Below, piece by piece: positions 49,592 through 58,975 of a stretch of 64,000 nt of DNA. The stretch is from CAWDVH01 sp963805705 (lineage in GTDB: Bacteria > Actinomycetota > Actinomycetes > Streptosporangiales > Streptosporangiaceae). The position numbers were made by a program, and so were the translations under genes. Position 1 is the first letter of the stretch. Every line of letters begins with the position of its first letter. The stretch spans positions 1,488,001 through 1,552,000 of the forward strand of contig CAWDVH010000005.1 in NCBI GenBank assembly GCA_963805705.1. Reading direction: 5' to 3'. The notes beneath the pieces are model-generated. The model was given only the letters and a program-made list of their open reading frames with translations. It ran no database searches and had not been told where the DNA came from.

Positions 49592-51279
49592 CCCACCGAC
49601 GGGCCGAGCCCGAGCGACTGCGGGGTGCTGGAGTCGGGCGAGGGCTGATGCAGGCCCTCGTCAAGCTCGCCGAACTCGGTCATCAGCGCGGGGCTGCCGC
49701 CCCACGGCGTCTGCTCCTCGGCGATCAGGGTGTTGGTCGTCAGTAGCAGCCCGGCCACCGACGCGCCGTTCTGGAGCGCCGAGCGCGCGACGCGCAGCGG
49801 GTCGACAATCCCCATCTCGATCATGTTGCCGTACCGGCCCTGGAGCGCGTCAAACCCCTCGTCCACGCGCATCTGCGCCATCTGGGCCACCACCTCCTGG
49901 CCAGAATAACCGGCGTTCACGGCGATGTGATAGGCCGGCTCCCCGAGAGCGCGGCGCACGATCTCGACGCCGATCGCGTAGTCATCCTTGACCTCGAGGT
50001 CATCAAGCGCGCCCTCGGCGTGCAGCAGCGCCGCTCCGCCGCCGGCCACGATTCCCTCGGCCATGGCGGCCCTGGTGGCCGACAGCGCGTCCTCGACCCG
50101 GTGCTGGAGCTCCTTCAGCTCGGCGTTGGTCGGCGCGCCGACCCTGATCACGGCGACCTTGCCGGACAGCGACCCGATCCGCTCGGTGAGCACGTCCTCG
50201 TCGATCCCGAACGTGGCCCGGTCCCGCTCCGCGCGCAGCTGGGTGACCCGGAACTCGACCGCCTCCGATGACCCGCCGCCGCCGATGATGGCGGTCCGGT
50301 CCGCGTTGACCAGGACCTGGGACGCCCGGCCGAGCTGGTCGACGGTCATCGTCTCCAGGGTGAACCCGGAGTGCTTGCTGTACACGGCGCCGCCGCAGAT
50401 GGCGGCGATGTCCTCCAGCTTGCGCAGCCTGCGGTCGCCGAATCCGGGCGCGCGGACCGCGACGCACTGGAAGATCCCGTTGACGTGGTTATGCACCAGC
50501 ATGCTCAGCGCCGAGCCCTCGACGGTCTCGGCCAGGATGACCAGCGGACGGGGGGCCCGCATGATCTTGTCGAGCAGCGGCATCAGCTGCTGGACCTTGG
50601 AGATCTTCTCGCTGCACAGCAGGATGTACGGGTCCTCGACGTTGGCCTCCAGGCTGGCCGGGTTGGTCACCATATACGGCGACAGGTACCCGTTGTCGAA
50701 CTCGAAGCCCTCGACGAAATCAACGCTCATCCCGTGCGCGGCTGATTCCTCCACGGTCACGATGCCGCCGTCGCCGACGGTGTGCAGCGCCTTGGCGATC
50801 ACCGTGCCGACAGTGTCGTCGTCGTTCGCCGAGATCGCGGCCACCCGCGCATAGTCGGCCTCGGTGTCCACCGGGTGCGCGACGCTCTGCAGGTGCTGGA
50901 CCAGCCGGCCGACCGCCAGGTCGATGCCGCGCTTGACCAGTACCGGGTTGCCGCCGGAGCCGATCGCCTTCATCCCCTCGCGCACGATCGCCTGGGCGAT
51001 CACGGTCGCGGTCGTGGTGCCGTCGCCGACGATGTCGTTGGTCTTGATCGCCGCTTCCTTGACCAGCTGGGCGCCCATATTCTCGAACTGGTTCTTGAGA
51101 TGGATCTCCCTGGCGATCGTGACGCCGTCATTGGTGACGACCGGGGATCCGGTGATCTTCTCCAGGATGACGTTGCGCCCCTTGGGGCCGAGCGTGGACT
51201 TCACCGCCTCGGCCAGCTGGTCGACTCCGGCCAGCAGCAGATTGCGCGCCTCCTCGCCGAAGCGCAGTTCCTTTGCCAT
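49588..51279 (-). CDS. groEL: GroEL-like chaperonin of the monooxygenase operon
   Basis: A 563-residue Hsp60 with LGPKGRNVILEK, the ATP motif DGTTTATV near residue 88 and GGGAALLHAE near 410. It ends in a Ser/Pro/Leu tail instead of the usual Gly-Gly-Met repeat, suggesting a specialised copy. No groES is adjacent. In the Mycobacterium mim operon the chaperonin MimG occupies the same place and is needed for productive folding of the hydroxylase large subunit; by position and tail this is its counterpart. AGGAGGATC precedes ATG 51279. Confidence 0.92.
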   Translation of the reverse strand: MAKELRFGEEARNLLLAGVDQLAEAVKSTLGPKGRNVILEKITGSPVVTNDGVTIAREIHLKNQFENMGAQLVKEAAIKTNDIVGDGTTTATVIAQAIVREGMKAIGSGGNPVLVKRGIDLAVGRLVQHLQSVAHPVDTEADYARVAAISANDDDTVGTVIAKALHTVGDGGIVTVEESAAHGMSVDFVEGFEFDNGYLSPYMVTNPASLEANVEDPYILLCSEKISKVQQLMPLLDKIMRAPRPLVILAETVEGSALSMLVHNHVNGIFQCVAVRAPGFGDRRLRKLEDIAAICGGAVYSKHSGFTLETMTVDQLGRASQVLVNADRTAIIGGGGSSEAVEFRVTQLRAERDRATFGIDEDVLTERIGSLSGKVAVIRVGAPTNAELKELQHRVEDALSATRAAMAEGIVAGGGAALLHAEGALDDLEVKDDYAIGVEIVRRALGEPAYHIAVNAGYSGQEVVAQMAQMRVDEGFDALQGRYGNMIEMGIVDPLRVARSALQNGASVAGLLLTTNTLIAEEQTPWGGSPALMTEFGELDEGLHQPSPDSSTPQSLGLGPSVG

Positions 51280-51317
51280 CGATCGATCCTCCTGGAACGT
51301 TGGTATGCCGGACGGGA

Positions 51318-52343
51318 CTACGGGACGAGGATCGCGCGACCGCGGACCCGGCCCGCGTCCAGATCGGCGATCGCCTCCACCGCGTCCTGTAGCGGATAGG
51401 TCTTGGTGTGCAGGGTGACCTTCCCCGTTTGAGCCAGCACCATCAGCTCGGCGAGATCGTTGTAGGTGCCGACGATGTTCCCGATGATGTTGCGCTCGGT
51501 GGAGATGATGTCCAGCGTCGGGATGTTCAGCGTGCCGCCGTAGCCGATCACGTAATACGAGCCCGCCCGGCGGGTCATGGCCCAGCCGTCCTGCTCGGCG
51601 CCCTGCTCGGCGACGAAGTCGAACACCACCTGCGCGCCTTCCCCGCCGGTGAGGTCACTGACCGCGGCAACCTGGCTGCCGTCGGCGACCACGGTGTGCT
51701 GCGCGCCCAGCTGCTCGGCGAGCTTGAGCGCATCGGGGTTGCGGTCCACCACGATGATCCGGGTGGCCGTGAGCGCCGCCAGGCACTGGACGCCGATGTG
51801 ACCGAGGCCGCCGGCGCCGATGACCACGGCGGTGGTGCCCGGGTACAGCAGCGGGATGGCCTTGCGGACCGCGTGATAGGCGGTGATGCCCGCGTCGGCG
51901 AGCGCCGCGACGTCCTTCGGCTGGGTCTGCGGGTCGAGCTTGACGCACGCCCGGGCTGAGGTGAGCAGGTACTCGGCCATTCCGCCGTCAGTGCTCAGGC
52001 CGGGGAAGGAGCCGGCCACGCAGTGCATGTCATCGCCGGCCCGGCAGGCACGGCACAGCCCGCAGGTGGGCGTGGGATGCAGGATCACCGTGTCGCCGAC
52101 AGCCAGGTTGGTGACCGCGGAGCCGACCTCGTGCACCCAGCCGGCGTTCTCGTGGCCGAGGATGTACGGCAGCGGCGTGCCCATCGCCGCGTCCCACTGG
52201 CCCTCGATGATGTGCAGGTCGGTACGGCAGACTCCGGCGCCGCCGATCTTCACGATGACATCGAGCGGACCGGAGATGACCGGCTCTGGCACCTCGTCGA
52301 TCACGGGCTGCTGGTGAAATGCGTGCAACCGGACGGCCTTCAC
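51318..52343 (-). CDS. Zinc alcohol dehydrogenase
   Basis: Medium-chain NAD(P)-dependent alcohol dehydrogenase, 341 residues. Catalytic zinc ligands in GVCRTDLH and GHENAG, structural zinc cysteines in CGLCRACRAGDDMHC, and cofactor motif GAGGLGHIGVQ near residue 175. Its ATG overlaps the DUF59 gene stop (ATGA). In propane-oxidising actinomycetes an alcohol dehydrogenase at this position oxidises the alcohol formed by the monooxygenase. Confidence 0.92.
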   Translation of the reverse strand: MKAVRLHAFHQQPVIDEVPEPVISGPLDVIVKIGGAGVCRTDLHIIEGQWDAAMGTPLPYILGHENAGWVHEVGSAVTNLAVGDTVILHPTPTCGLCRACRAGDDMHCVAGSFPGLSTDGGMAEYLLTSARACVKLDPQTQPKDVAALADAGITAYHAVRKAIPLLYPGTTAVVIGAGGLGHIGVQCLAALTATRIIVVDRNPDALKLAEQLGAQHTVVADGSQVAAVSDLTGGEGAQVVFDFVAEQGAEQDGWAMTRRAGSYYVIGYGGTLNIPTLDIISTERNIIGNIVGTYNDLAELMVLAQTGKVTLHTKTYPLQDAVEAIADLDAGRVRGRAILVP

Positions 52344-53134
52344 TCGTCCTCCTCGCCTAGTCCTGGGGCGTCGTACCGGTGCCGCAGCATGCCGCGGCAG
52401 ATGCCGGAGTTCGCCTCGATGCTTACTCGGGTGGTGCGGGCCCGCCGCAGGTGCAGCGGTATCGCGTCGCCGGCGACCGCAGCGCCGGTGGCCGGGTCGA
52501 TCAGCAGCGGGGCGCCGTCCTCCGCGGGCAGGCCGAGCTCGGCCCGGCGCTCGCGCAGCCGGTCCAGCGCCGCCGATGGCGGCATCGCGCCCAGGGTCAT
52601 CCCCAGCAGTGCCCGCGGCTCGGCCCCGGCCGCGAGCAGCGGGCGGGTCACCTGATCAGTGCCGGCCATCACCGCCTTGCGCAGGAAATCGGCGCGCAGC
52701 TGGTGCAGCTCGCCGACCGCCTCGCCGTCGAACGACTGCGCGAACCCGGCCCTGGCGGCCACGCCGCCGTTGATCGCATCCGAGGCGAAGTGATCCTCGA
52801 GCACGACCTCCGTGCGGCGTACTCCGGGCAGGCCGGACACTGCGTCGTAGGCGTCGGCCACCATCAGGAAGGCGAAGTTCGGCGCGCAGAAATAGGTCGG
52901 CAGCCGCAGCCTGACCTGCGCGTCGCCGTCCGCGGAGACGGCGCAGCCGGCCACGAAGCCGAGCGAGGTGATCGGCTCGTCCAGCTCCGGGTCCCGTACC
53001 GTCTCCAGCGCCTCCAGCAGCCGGGGCGTGCCCGGCGGCGGGGACGTTCCCTGGATCCCCGCGGCGGCCTCCGGGGGGACAGCATCCCCCCGGAGGCCAG
53101 GCCCGCGCGGTCCCGCGGTCACGGGAACAGTCAT
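52340..53134 (-). CDS. DUF59 (MIP18-like) metal-cofactor assembly protein
   Basis: A 264-residue protein whose N-terminal half (about 38-130) is a DUF59/MIP18-type domain (LLEALETVRDPELDEPITSL, then a conserved Cys in TYFCAPNFA). The C-terminal half is helical and has no recognised domain. DUF59 proteins take part in Fe-S or iron-centre assembly. It sits between the amidohydrolase and alcohol dehydrogenase genes with ATGA overlaps on both sides, matching the uncharacterised gene of the mim/prm operons. A role in assembly of the diiron or 2Fe-2S centres is inferred. Confidence 0.8.
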   Translation of the reverse strand: MTVPVTAGPRGPGLRGDAVPPEAAAGIQGTSPPPGTPRLLEALETVRDPELDEPITSLGFVAGCAVSADGDAQVRLRLPTYFCAPNFAFLMVADAYDAVSGLPGVRRTEVVLEDHFASDAINGGVAARAGFAQSFDGEAVGELHQLRADFLRKAVMAGTDQVTRPLLAAGAEPRALLGMTLGAMPPSAALDRLRERRAELGLPAEDGAPLLIDPATGAAVAGDAIPLHLRRARTTRVSIEANSGICRGMLRHRYDAPGLGEEDE

Positions 53135-54180
53135 GCCCTCTCGACCAGCTGCGCATCGTCTTGCGCGGCGGGGGTTCCCGCGTCGGCCGGCAGCTGGTAC
53201 TCAGCCGGCACCTCGATGTCGTAGAGCTTGGCCGCGTTCAGGCCGAGGATCTTCTTCTTCGTCGCGGTGTTGACCCGCGGGAAGTCGGAGAACTCATCGC
53301 TGGGGTAGTCCCAGTCGACGAAGCCCTCGATCTGCCACTTGGGCTCCCAGATGCCGTAGTCGCTGCCGAAGGTCATCTTGTCCTCGCCGACCCAGAACAG
53401 CAGCTCGCCCATGACCTTGGCGAAGAACTTCGGCCGGGCGTACATGAGGCCGCCGATGACCACCGACAGCCCCGCGTACACGTTCGGCTCCTGCGTCGCC
53501 ATGAAGCAGAAGTCCTCGATCCGCGGCAGGCCGACGTGCTCGACGATGAAGTTCAGGTCGGGGAAGTCGGTCGCCGCGTGGTCGACGTCGGAAACGTCGA
53601 AGGCGTCCTTGTCCAGCGGCCAGATCGTCGGGCCCTTGTGCACGTGGATGTTCTTGATCCCCATGCCCTGGGCGGCCTCCAGGAAGCGGTACGCGCCAGG
53701 GTCGCTCAGCTTGTAGCCGCGCGAGCCGTTGTTCCACTCGGCGGTGTAGAGCTTGACGCCCTTGGATCCGTAGCGGTCGACGTCGGACTGGAGCTGCTTG
53801 AGGCCCTCGTCCCCGTCACGGGGGTCAAAGCGGGTGTTGGCGATGAACTTGCCGGGATGCTTCTCGCCCATCAGCGCATTGCGCTCGGTGGTGTTGAAGC
53901 CCTCCTTGTACCACTCCCGCAGGTACGTCGGCTGGAAGATGGCGACGTCAACGTACCCGTCCTCGAAGACATCCTTCATCAGGTCGTCCTCGGAGTACTT
54001 CTGGAAATGCTCGATCGACCAGTGCGTCGCCGGCGGCCCGAGCCCCTGGTAGGCGTGGAAGCACTCGATCCAGCCCTTGGCGTAGTGCTCAGCACCCGGA
54101 ACCCAGTTGTCAGGGGCGGCGTTCCAGTAGTGCATATGGCTATCGACTATGAAGTACTTCTCGCCATCCTTCTCGTACAC
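53131..54180 (-). CDS. Amidohydrolase-family protein of the prm cluster
   Basis: A 349-residue metal-dependent hydrolase of the amidohydrolase_2 (ACMSD-like) type: VDSHMHYW at the start supplies HxH, NIHVHKGP and EHVGLPRIED carry further histidines, and GSDYGIWEP the C-terminal aspartate. It starts at GTG 54180 after GAGGAGG. The same family is found at this place in mycobacterial and rhodococcal propane monooxygenase operons; its reaction there is not settled. Confidence 0.88.
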   Translation of the reverse strand: MYEKDGEKYFIVDSHMHYWNAAPDNWVPGAEHYAKGWIECFHAYQGLGPPATHWSIEHFQKYSEDDLMKDVFEDGYVDVAIFQPTYLREWYKEGFNTTERNALMGEKHPGKFIANTRFDPRDGDEGLKQLQSDVDRYGSKGVKLYTAEWNNGSRGYKLSDPGAYRFLEAAQGMGIKNIHVHKGPTIWPLDKDAFDVSDVDHAATDFPDLNFIVEHVGLPRIEDFCFMATQEPNVYAGLSVVIGGLMYARPKFFAKVMGELLFWVGEDKMTFGSDYGIWEPKWQIEGFVDWDYPSDEFSDFPRVNTATKKKILGLNAAKLYDIEVPAEYQLPADAGTPAAQDDAQLVERA

Positions 54181-54294
54181 AAATGCCTCCTCATGGGCCG
54201 AATATGGTCACTCATGCCGACCGTCAGCAGGACCGGCGACGGGCCCGGCGGCCGCTATCTCTAGCAGAGCCGCTGGGCCCGAAAGCCGCAAGGC

Positions 54295-54663
54295 CTATCT
54301 GGCCGTCAGGTCGAAGCCGATGTACTCGGCCGCCTCCTCGGGATTGGCGAACATGATCGTCCGGTCGTCCTCGTGGATCATGCGGCCGTAGTGGGTGGAC
54401 ATGTTCTCCTCGAACTCGGCCGCGTCGAAGAATCCTTCTTCCTCGCCGAGCGCCTCGGAGATCTCGTCGTAGACGAAGTCCATCCGGCCGATCGCGTCCA
54501 CCCTGATCATCGAAGGCAGCGCCCGCACGGTGACATTCGGCTTGGTGCTCATGACCTGTGCCATCACCGCGCCGACCTGGTTATTCATCAGCGTTACCCC
54601 GCACTGGTTGGATGCGGTGTTGTCGGACTTGAACGGGCTTTCCGCCGTCGTGAAGGTGGTCAC
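54295..54663 (-). CDS. prmD: Monooxygenase coupling (effector) protein
   Basis: A 122-residue cofactor-free regulatory protein of the MmoB/DmpM family, which binds the hydroxylase and controls oxygen activation. Recognised from CGVTLMNNQVGAVMAQVM, PSMIRVDAIGRMDF and DEISEALGEE. GTG 54663 overlaps the small-subunit stop (GTGA) and follows AAGGAG; the open frame upstream is out of context. Corresponds to PrmD/MimD. Confidence 0.92.
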   Translation of the reverse strand: MTTFTTAESPFKSDNTASNQCGVTLMNNQVGAVMAQVMSTKPNVTVRALPSMIRVDAIGRMDFVYDEISEALGEEEGFFDAAEFEENMSTHYGRMIHEDDRTIMFANPEEAAEYIGFDLTAR

Positions 54664-55829
54664 TGGGCCAGCTCCTTCGGTGTTTCCAGGCCAAGGTCGG
54701 ACAGGATGCCGCTGAACCGGCTCTTCTGGCGGTCCAGGCCGTCCTCGAACCGGGGCGGCTTGGAGTCGGGCTGCGACCAGATCGGCTGGAGGGCGCGCGC
54801 CGCGGCGATCGAGCGCGGCACCCACACCGACAGCCACTGCTGCAGCAGAGCCTTGTTGTGATCGGCGAACTCACGGTCATTGGTGAGCAGCTCGAACATC
54901 GCGATGGTGTACCGCAGGTCCCGCTCGGCGAAGTCGTACTCCTCGGCGCCGACCACGGTCGGCGTGACGAAGTCGCCGTTGCGCGGCGCGGCCTGCTGCA
55001 CGAGCTGGCTGCGGAACAGCTCGCCGACCAGCGGCTCGAAGATGACGTTCGCCGCGAAGATCGCCTCGCACCAGTCATCGATGCCGGTGAGCTGCTCGGC
55101 GGTCTCGTGCACGCCCTGCCAGGCGGGATCGCTGTTCCACGTCTCCAGGTGCGCCGAGCCGTCGAATCCTTCGATCTCCTCGCTCAGGGTCAGGTTGTAC
55201 AGCGCCAGGTCCTGGGCCGACCGGATCCGGTGCATGCTGTTTACCGAGATCGCGTTGTTGTGCATGTTGGTCGGCGCCCGCCGGTTGGCGTTCGCGAACA
55301 GGTAGAGGCCCAGGCCGTGGTCGACGTGCATCCAGGCGCCGACGTTGCGCTCGACGAAGCGCACCCAGTTCGGGTTCCACTGGTCGAATGCCTTGGCCTG
55401 CCGGGCCGCGTCGACGTTCTGGTTGAGCTGCCGCACGACGTTGGAGTTGTAGCGGTAGAACGTGAGCTCCCACTCCTCGTTCGGGTCGCGGAACTCGTGC
55501 CAGCCGAGCGCGGGCCAGTCATAGCCCTTGCCGCCGGAGCCGGGGAAGCGCTCGGGCACGGGCCGGTCCGACCCCCAGGCTTTCAGCGCCGTCCAGTCCA
55601 GCGGGTAGCCGCCCTGCCCGTCGGAGAACCCGTAGAACCAGCCCTGGGCCAGGTAGTGCCGCGGGTCGGGCTGGACCTCGACGGTCACGTCCTCGTAGTG
55701 GGACTGCTTGCGCTTGGCCGGAGTGTAGTAGTTGAATCTGCGCTCGGTTGAGTCAGGGAATACCTTGGCGCCAGCCTCCGCGTCGGTAAAGACGGGCTTG
55801 GGCAAGCTGCGTTCTTCCGAAGTTGTCAT
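54660..55829 (-). CDS. prmC: Diiron monooxygenase hydroxylase, small (beta) subunit
   Basis: A 389-residue ferritin-like subunit without iron ligands that pairs with the large subunit. Recognised by RRFNYYTPAKRKQSHYEDVT at the start, GLYLFANANRRAPTNMHNN and EGFDGSAHLETWNSDPAW, typical of PrmC/MimC-type subunits. It is coupled to the coupling-protein gene by a GTGA overlap and lies 70 bp after the reductase gene. Confidence 0.94.
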   Translation of the reverse strand: MTTSEERSLPKPVFTDAEAGAKVFPDSTERRFNYYTPAKRKQSHYEDVTVEVQPDPRHYLAQGWFYGFSDGQGGYPLDWTALKAWGSDRPVPERFPGSGGKGYDWPALGWHEFRDPNEEWELTFYRYNSNVVRQLNQNVDAARQAKAFDQWNPNWVRFVERNVGAWMHVDHGLGLYLFANANRRAPTNMHNNAISVNSMHRIRSAQDLALYNLTLSEEIEGFDGSAHLETWNSDPAWQGVHETAEQLTGIDDWCEAIFAANVIFEPLVGELFRSQLVQQAAPRNGDFVTPTVVGAEEYDFAERDLRYTIAMFELLTNDREFADHNKALLQQWLSVWVPRSIAAARALQPIWSQPDSKPPRFEDGLDRQKSRFSGILSDLGLETPKELAQ

Positions 55830-55899
55830 CAGATCTCTCTCTCACCTTCGAGTCCCGCCGATGTCGCCACCGGGTGAGCCGCCAGTCGAGCAGGATGGG

Positions 55900-56961
55900 T
55901 CAGCCGCCTCCTTGCTGCTGGGGGTCAGCGGTAGTGGTGAACTTGTCGTAGTAGATGCGCTTTTCCTCCACGCCGGCCGCGCCGAGCACCGGCATGGCCG
56001 CTTCCACCATCGGAGGCGGGCCGCAGACATAGGCATGCGTCCCCTTGAGCGGGCCGGCCAGCCGTTTCACCACGTCGGTGACGAAGCCGGTCTCGCCGTC
56101 CCAGTCGTCGCCGTCGGCCGCCTCCGACAGCGCGGGCACGTACCTGAAGCCCGGCAGCGACTCCTCCAGGGCCCGCAGCTCCGTCTCGAAGCACAGGTCC
56201 CGGCGCTGCCGGGCGCCGTAATAGAAGGTGGCCTTGCGCTGCATGCCGCCGCGCTCGTCCATCGACCGCAGCAGGGACAGGATCGGTGCCATCCCGGCTC
56301 CGCCGCCGACGAACACGATGTCGGTCTCAAAGCCCTCGCGCAGCGTGAACACGCCGAACGGCCCGGTGAGCTCAAGCCGGTCACCGATCGCGACCTGGGT
56401 GTCCAGGAAGTGCGAGAACAGCCCGTCCGGGTAGATCTTGATGACGAACTCCAGCCTGCCGTCCTCACGGCTGGAGGTATTGGCCATCGAGAACGAGCGG
56501 GTCTCGCCGGTGCCGGGGATGGTGATATCGACGTACTGGCCGGGGAAGAACTTGATCTCCTTCGGCTCCACCAGGCGCAGGACCAGATGACGCATGTCGT
56601 GCGTGACCGGGTCGTTGGCGACGACCTCGGCTACTGCCTCCTGAATCGGCAGCCCCGAGCGGATCATCTCCTCGTCGTAGTTGAGGAGCTCGATCGTCAG
56701 GTCCTCGTAGGCGTGCGCCCGGCACAGCAGCGTGAAGCCCTCCTCCCGCTCGTAGTCAGGCAGCGCGAAGGTGGAGTACTTGTCCAGGTCGATGTCCTCG
56801 CCGTCGAGCACGAAGGACTTGCAGGCCGCGCACTGCCCCTCCTTGCAGCCGTGCATGAGCATGATTCCCTGCTCGGCGGCGGCACGCAGGATCGTCTGGG
56901 CCTCGTCGACCTCGATCTCGATGCCGACCGGCTCGAATCGCACGACATGCTTGTCGGCCAT
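55900..56961 (-). CDS. prmB: Monooxygenase reductase component
   Basis: Transfers electrons from NAD(P)H to the diiron hydroxylase. The 353-residue protein has an N-terminal plant-type 2Fe-2S ferredoxin domain with Cys39, Cys44, Cys47 in CKEGQCAAC and a fourth near residue 79. An FAD domain (RSFSMANTS, GPFGVFTLR) and an NAD domain (FVGGGAGMAPILSLL, YVCGPPPMV) follow. ATG 56961 follows GAGGGAG. It is separated from the large-subunit gene by a strong hairpin. Confidence 0.94.
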   Translation of the reverse strand: MADKHVVRFEPVGIEIEVDEAQTILRAAAEQGIMLMHGCKEGQCAACKSFVLDGEDIDLDKYSTFALPDYEREEGFTLLCRAHAYEDLTIELLNYDEEMIRSGLPIQEAVAEVVANDPVTHDMRHLVLRLVEPKEIKFFPGQYVDITIPGTGETRSFSMANTSSREDGRLEFVIKIYPDGLFSHFLDTQVAIGDRLELTGPFGVFTLREGFETDIVFVGGGAGMAPILSLLRSMDERGGMQRKATFYYGARQRRDLCFETELRALEESLPGFRYVPALSEAADGDDWDGETGFVTDVVKRLAGPLKGTHAYVCGPPPMVEAAMPVLGAAGVEEKRIYYDKFTTTADPQQQGGG

Positions 56962-57024
56962 GACTCCCTCGGGACTGCGCTGCGGTTACGGACAGGACGA
57001 AAAGACCCGGACAGAAAGACCGAG

Positions 57025-57069
57025 GCAAAACGGAGGGCCGATGGCCGGGTCGCCGGCCCTCCGTTTTGC
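57025..57069 (-). terminator. Strong intercistronic hairpin between prmA and prmB
   Basis: Perfect 16-bp arms (57025-57040 and 57054-57069), with AAAA/TTTT at the outer ends and a 13-base loop, lie in the 127-bp space after prmA. It resembles a bidirectional intrinsic terminator whose U tract is inside the stem. In the middle of an operon it more likely acts as a partial terminator or protects the prmA mRNA 3' end, giving more hydroxylase than reductase. Confidence 0.7.
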
Positions 57070-57088
57070 TCGATTACCGGGCTGCCGT

Positions 57089-58741
57089 CTAGTCCTGCGC
57101 TGGCGCCGGACGGCCCGCCGGGCCCTGGCGGATGTAGTCCGCGTGGAACGCGGTCCGCTCCTCTGGCGTCATCTCGTTGAGCAGCACGTTCGGGCTGAGC
57201 ACCGGGCCCAGCTTGCGCAGGTGGTCCAGAGTCCACATCTTGCTCGGGTCCAGGTTCAGATGCGGCTGCGCGACCATCGTCTTGCCGTCGTCACGCACAT
57301 AGCCCATGTCGGAGACCACGTCCGGCCAGCTCCAGCCGTGGTAGAGGGTCTCCCACTCCCGCTTGCCGATGAGCTTGCCCATGTTCGGGGTGGCCCGGCC
57401 CTGGTAGGTCGGCCGGAAGGCGGTGGTGTCCGTCCAGGCGCATTCGGCGTGGCAGTACGTGCGCACCGTGCCGTCGATCTCCTCCATCACCATGTCCTCG
57501 CGGACCAGGCAGGGCACCATGCAGGTCCAGCAGCGATGCGGGTACACGTAGTCGACGCTCTCGCCCACGATCGGGTTGTGACCGTTCGGCATCGACAGGC
57601 GGTTGTAGTTCTCCCACCACTTGCCGTACTTGTCGTACCAGCCCGGGTACTTGTACTCGAACCACTCGAAGTCCTTGTCGGTCATCGGGTCGATCCGCCA
57701 GTAGTTGGCCAGCCAGCCGGTGGCGAAGAACTGCGCGACCTCGTGCACGTAGCCCTTGTTCCAGATCTGGTTCCAGGCTTCCTCGATCAGGTCGTGCGGG
57801 ATGACCAGCCCGTACTTCTCCAGCGGCACCAGGTAGCTGCGGTAGTAGTCGTCGTAGATCCACCGCCGCCACATCTCGGCGTAGCTCTCGCGGTCCTTGC
57901 GCCGGTCCTTGGTGCCGTACTCGATGAACGTCCCGATGGCGGCATCGACTACGCGGTGGTTGTTCCACCACGCGTATCGCAGATCGCGCTCCAGCAGCTG
58001 GTGGTTGCCCTCGTCAGCCAGCGCCATCAGCAGCGTGGCGTAGCCGTTGCTGATATGCCGGGACTCATCCGACTGGACCGAGTGGAATACCGTCGGCAGC
58101 AGGTAGTCGCCGTTGGCCGCCGCCTCGGCGGGCATGGCCACGAACAGCGTGTTGGTGAACGCCGTCTCGGCCACGATCGTCAGGTAGATGCTCGCCGCGG
58201 TGATCGCGTCACCGGTAATGAAGCCCTCGGCGAACTGCCGCCCGATCGAGCCGCAGTAGTCGTTGTGGAAGTTACGCAGGCTGTTGTTGAAGCCCGCCGG
58301 GTCGATGTAGTTGTTCATGTACAGGCGCTTGAGGTTCTGCTGGATCGTCGAGTGCCGTACCTCGTCGATCATCTGGATCGCCTGGCCGTTGTGCAGCTCC
58401 GGGTTGGGGACCGTGCGGAACAGCAGCGGCATCGCCCGCGCGGCCGAGACCTCGGGCAGCGGGATGATGGACAGGAACAGCTTCTGCCACTCCAGCCACC
58501 GCTCCTGCACCTGACGGAACATGTTGCCGCGGATCGCGCCGTCGGATGCTCCGTAGACCCGGTGGTCCTTCTCCTCCTGCATGGGGAAGTAGGAACGCAG
58601 GACCTGCTTCAGCGGGTCCTTCTTGTCGGCCTTCTGGAAGGTGTAGTCGGTTCCGTACTGTGACACCGGCTCGTGATACTGCGGTTCCCAGGACAGTTCC
58701 TGGATCTTCTGGTGGGCCTTGGCCACGCTCTGGCGACTCAT
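57089..58741 (-). CDS. prmA: Diiron monooxygenase hydroxylase, large (alpha) subunit
   Basis: Catalytic subunit of a soluble bacterial multicomponent monooxygenase, 550 residues. All six iron ligands can be placed: Glu97, Glu127 and His130 (DEVRH), Glu192, Glu226 and His229 (DESRH), with the spacings 30/3 and 34/3 found in methane and propane monooxygenases. Sequence and gene order match the PrmA/MimA propane monooxygenase group; some relatives also act on acetone or phenol. ATG 58741 follows GAGGAG by five bases; GTG 58747 is less likely. Confidence 0.94.
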   Translation of the reverse strand: MSRQSVAKAHQKIQELSWEPQYHEPVSQYGTDYTFQKADKKDPLKQVLRSYFPMQEEKDHRVYGASDGAIRGNMFRQVQERWLEWQKLFLSIIPLPEVSAARAMPLLFRTVPNPELHNGQAIQMIDEVRHSTIQQNLKRLYMNNYIDPAGFNNSLRNFHNDYCGSIGRQFAEGFITGDAITAASIYLTIVAETAFTNTLFVAMPAEAAANGDYLLPTVFHSVQSDESRHISNGYATLLMALADEGNHQLLERDLRYAWWNNHRVVDAAIGTFIEYGTKDRRKDRESYAEMWRRWIYDDYYRSYLVPLEKYGLVIPHDLIEEAWNQIWNKGYVHEVAQFFATGWLANYWRIDPMTDKDFEWFEYKYPGWYDKYGKWWENYNRLSMPNGHNPIVGESVDYVYPHRCWTCMVPCLVREDMVMEEIDGTVRTYCHAECAWTDTTAFRPTYQGRATPNMGKLIGKREWETLYHGWSWPDVVSDMGYVRDDGKTMVAQPHLNLDPSKMWTLDHLRKLGPVLSPNVLLNEMTPEERTAFHADYIRQGPAGRPAPAQD

Positions 58742-58905
58742 ACTCACTCCTCACCCGTCGCTTGGGTCGGCTGAGACAACCTGCCTGCAGCCCTGATCGC
58801 CTTCTCCGGCGCAGGCGCCTCGCCTCGCCTGGCTCATGCCGAGCCCGGGGCGGGCTCGAAAGTCCTCATGGGGTGGAAAGTACGGCGCGGAGTACCTGGC
58901 GAAGA

Positions 58906-58918
58906 TCTCAACATGAGA
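58906..58918. promoter_or_regulatory. TCTCA-N3-TGAGA site upstream of prmA
   Basis: TCTCA-ACA-TGAGA, followed by CAGTGCA, lies 165 bp before prmA in the 234-bp space after the small gene. An almost identical site (with CAGGCAC after it) precedes the divergent activator gene. The spacing and symmetry suit a dimer of the AcoR/MimR-like activator. A further GC-rich hairpin at 58841-58857 lies between the site and prmA. Confidence 0.7.
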
Positions 58919-58975
58919 CAGTGCAAGTTCGGGGGATGGCCAGTTCAGGGCGTGCGCGGGATGGGCCGGGCCGGG

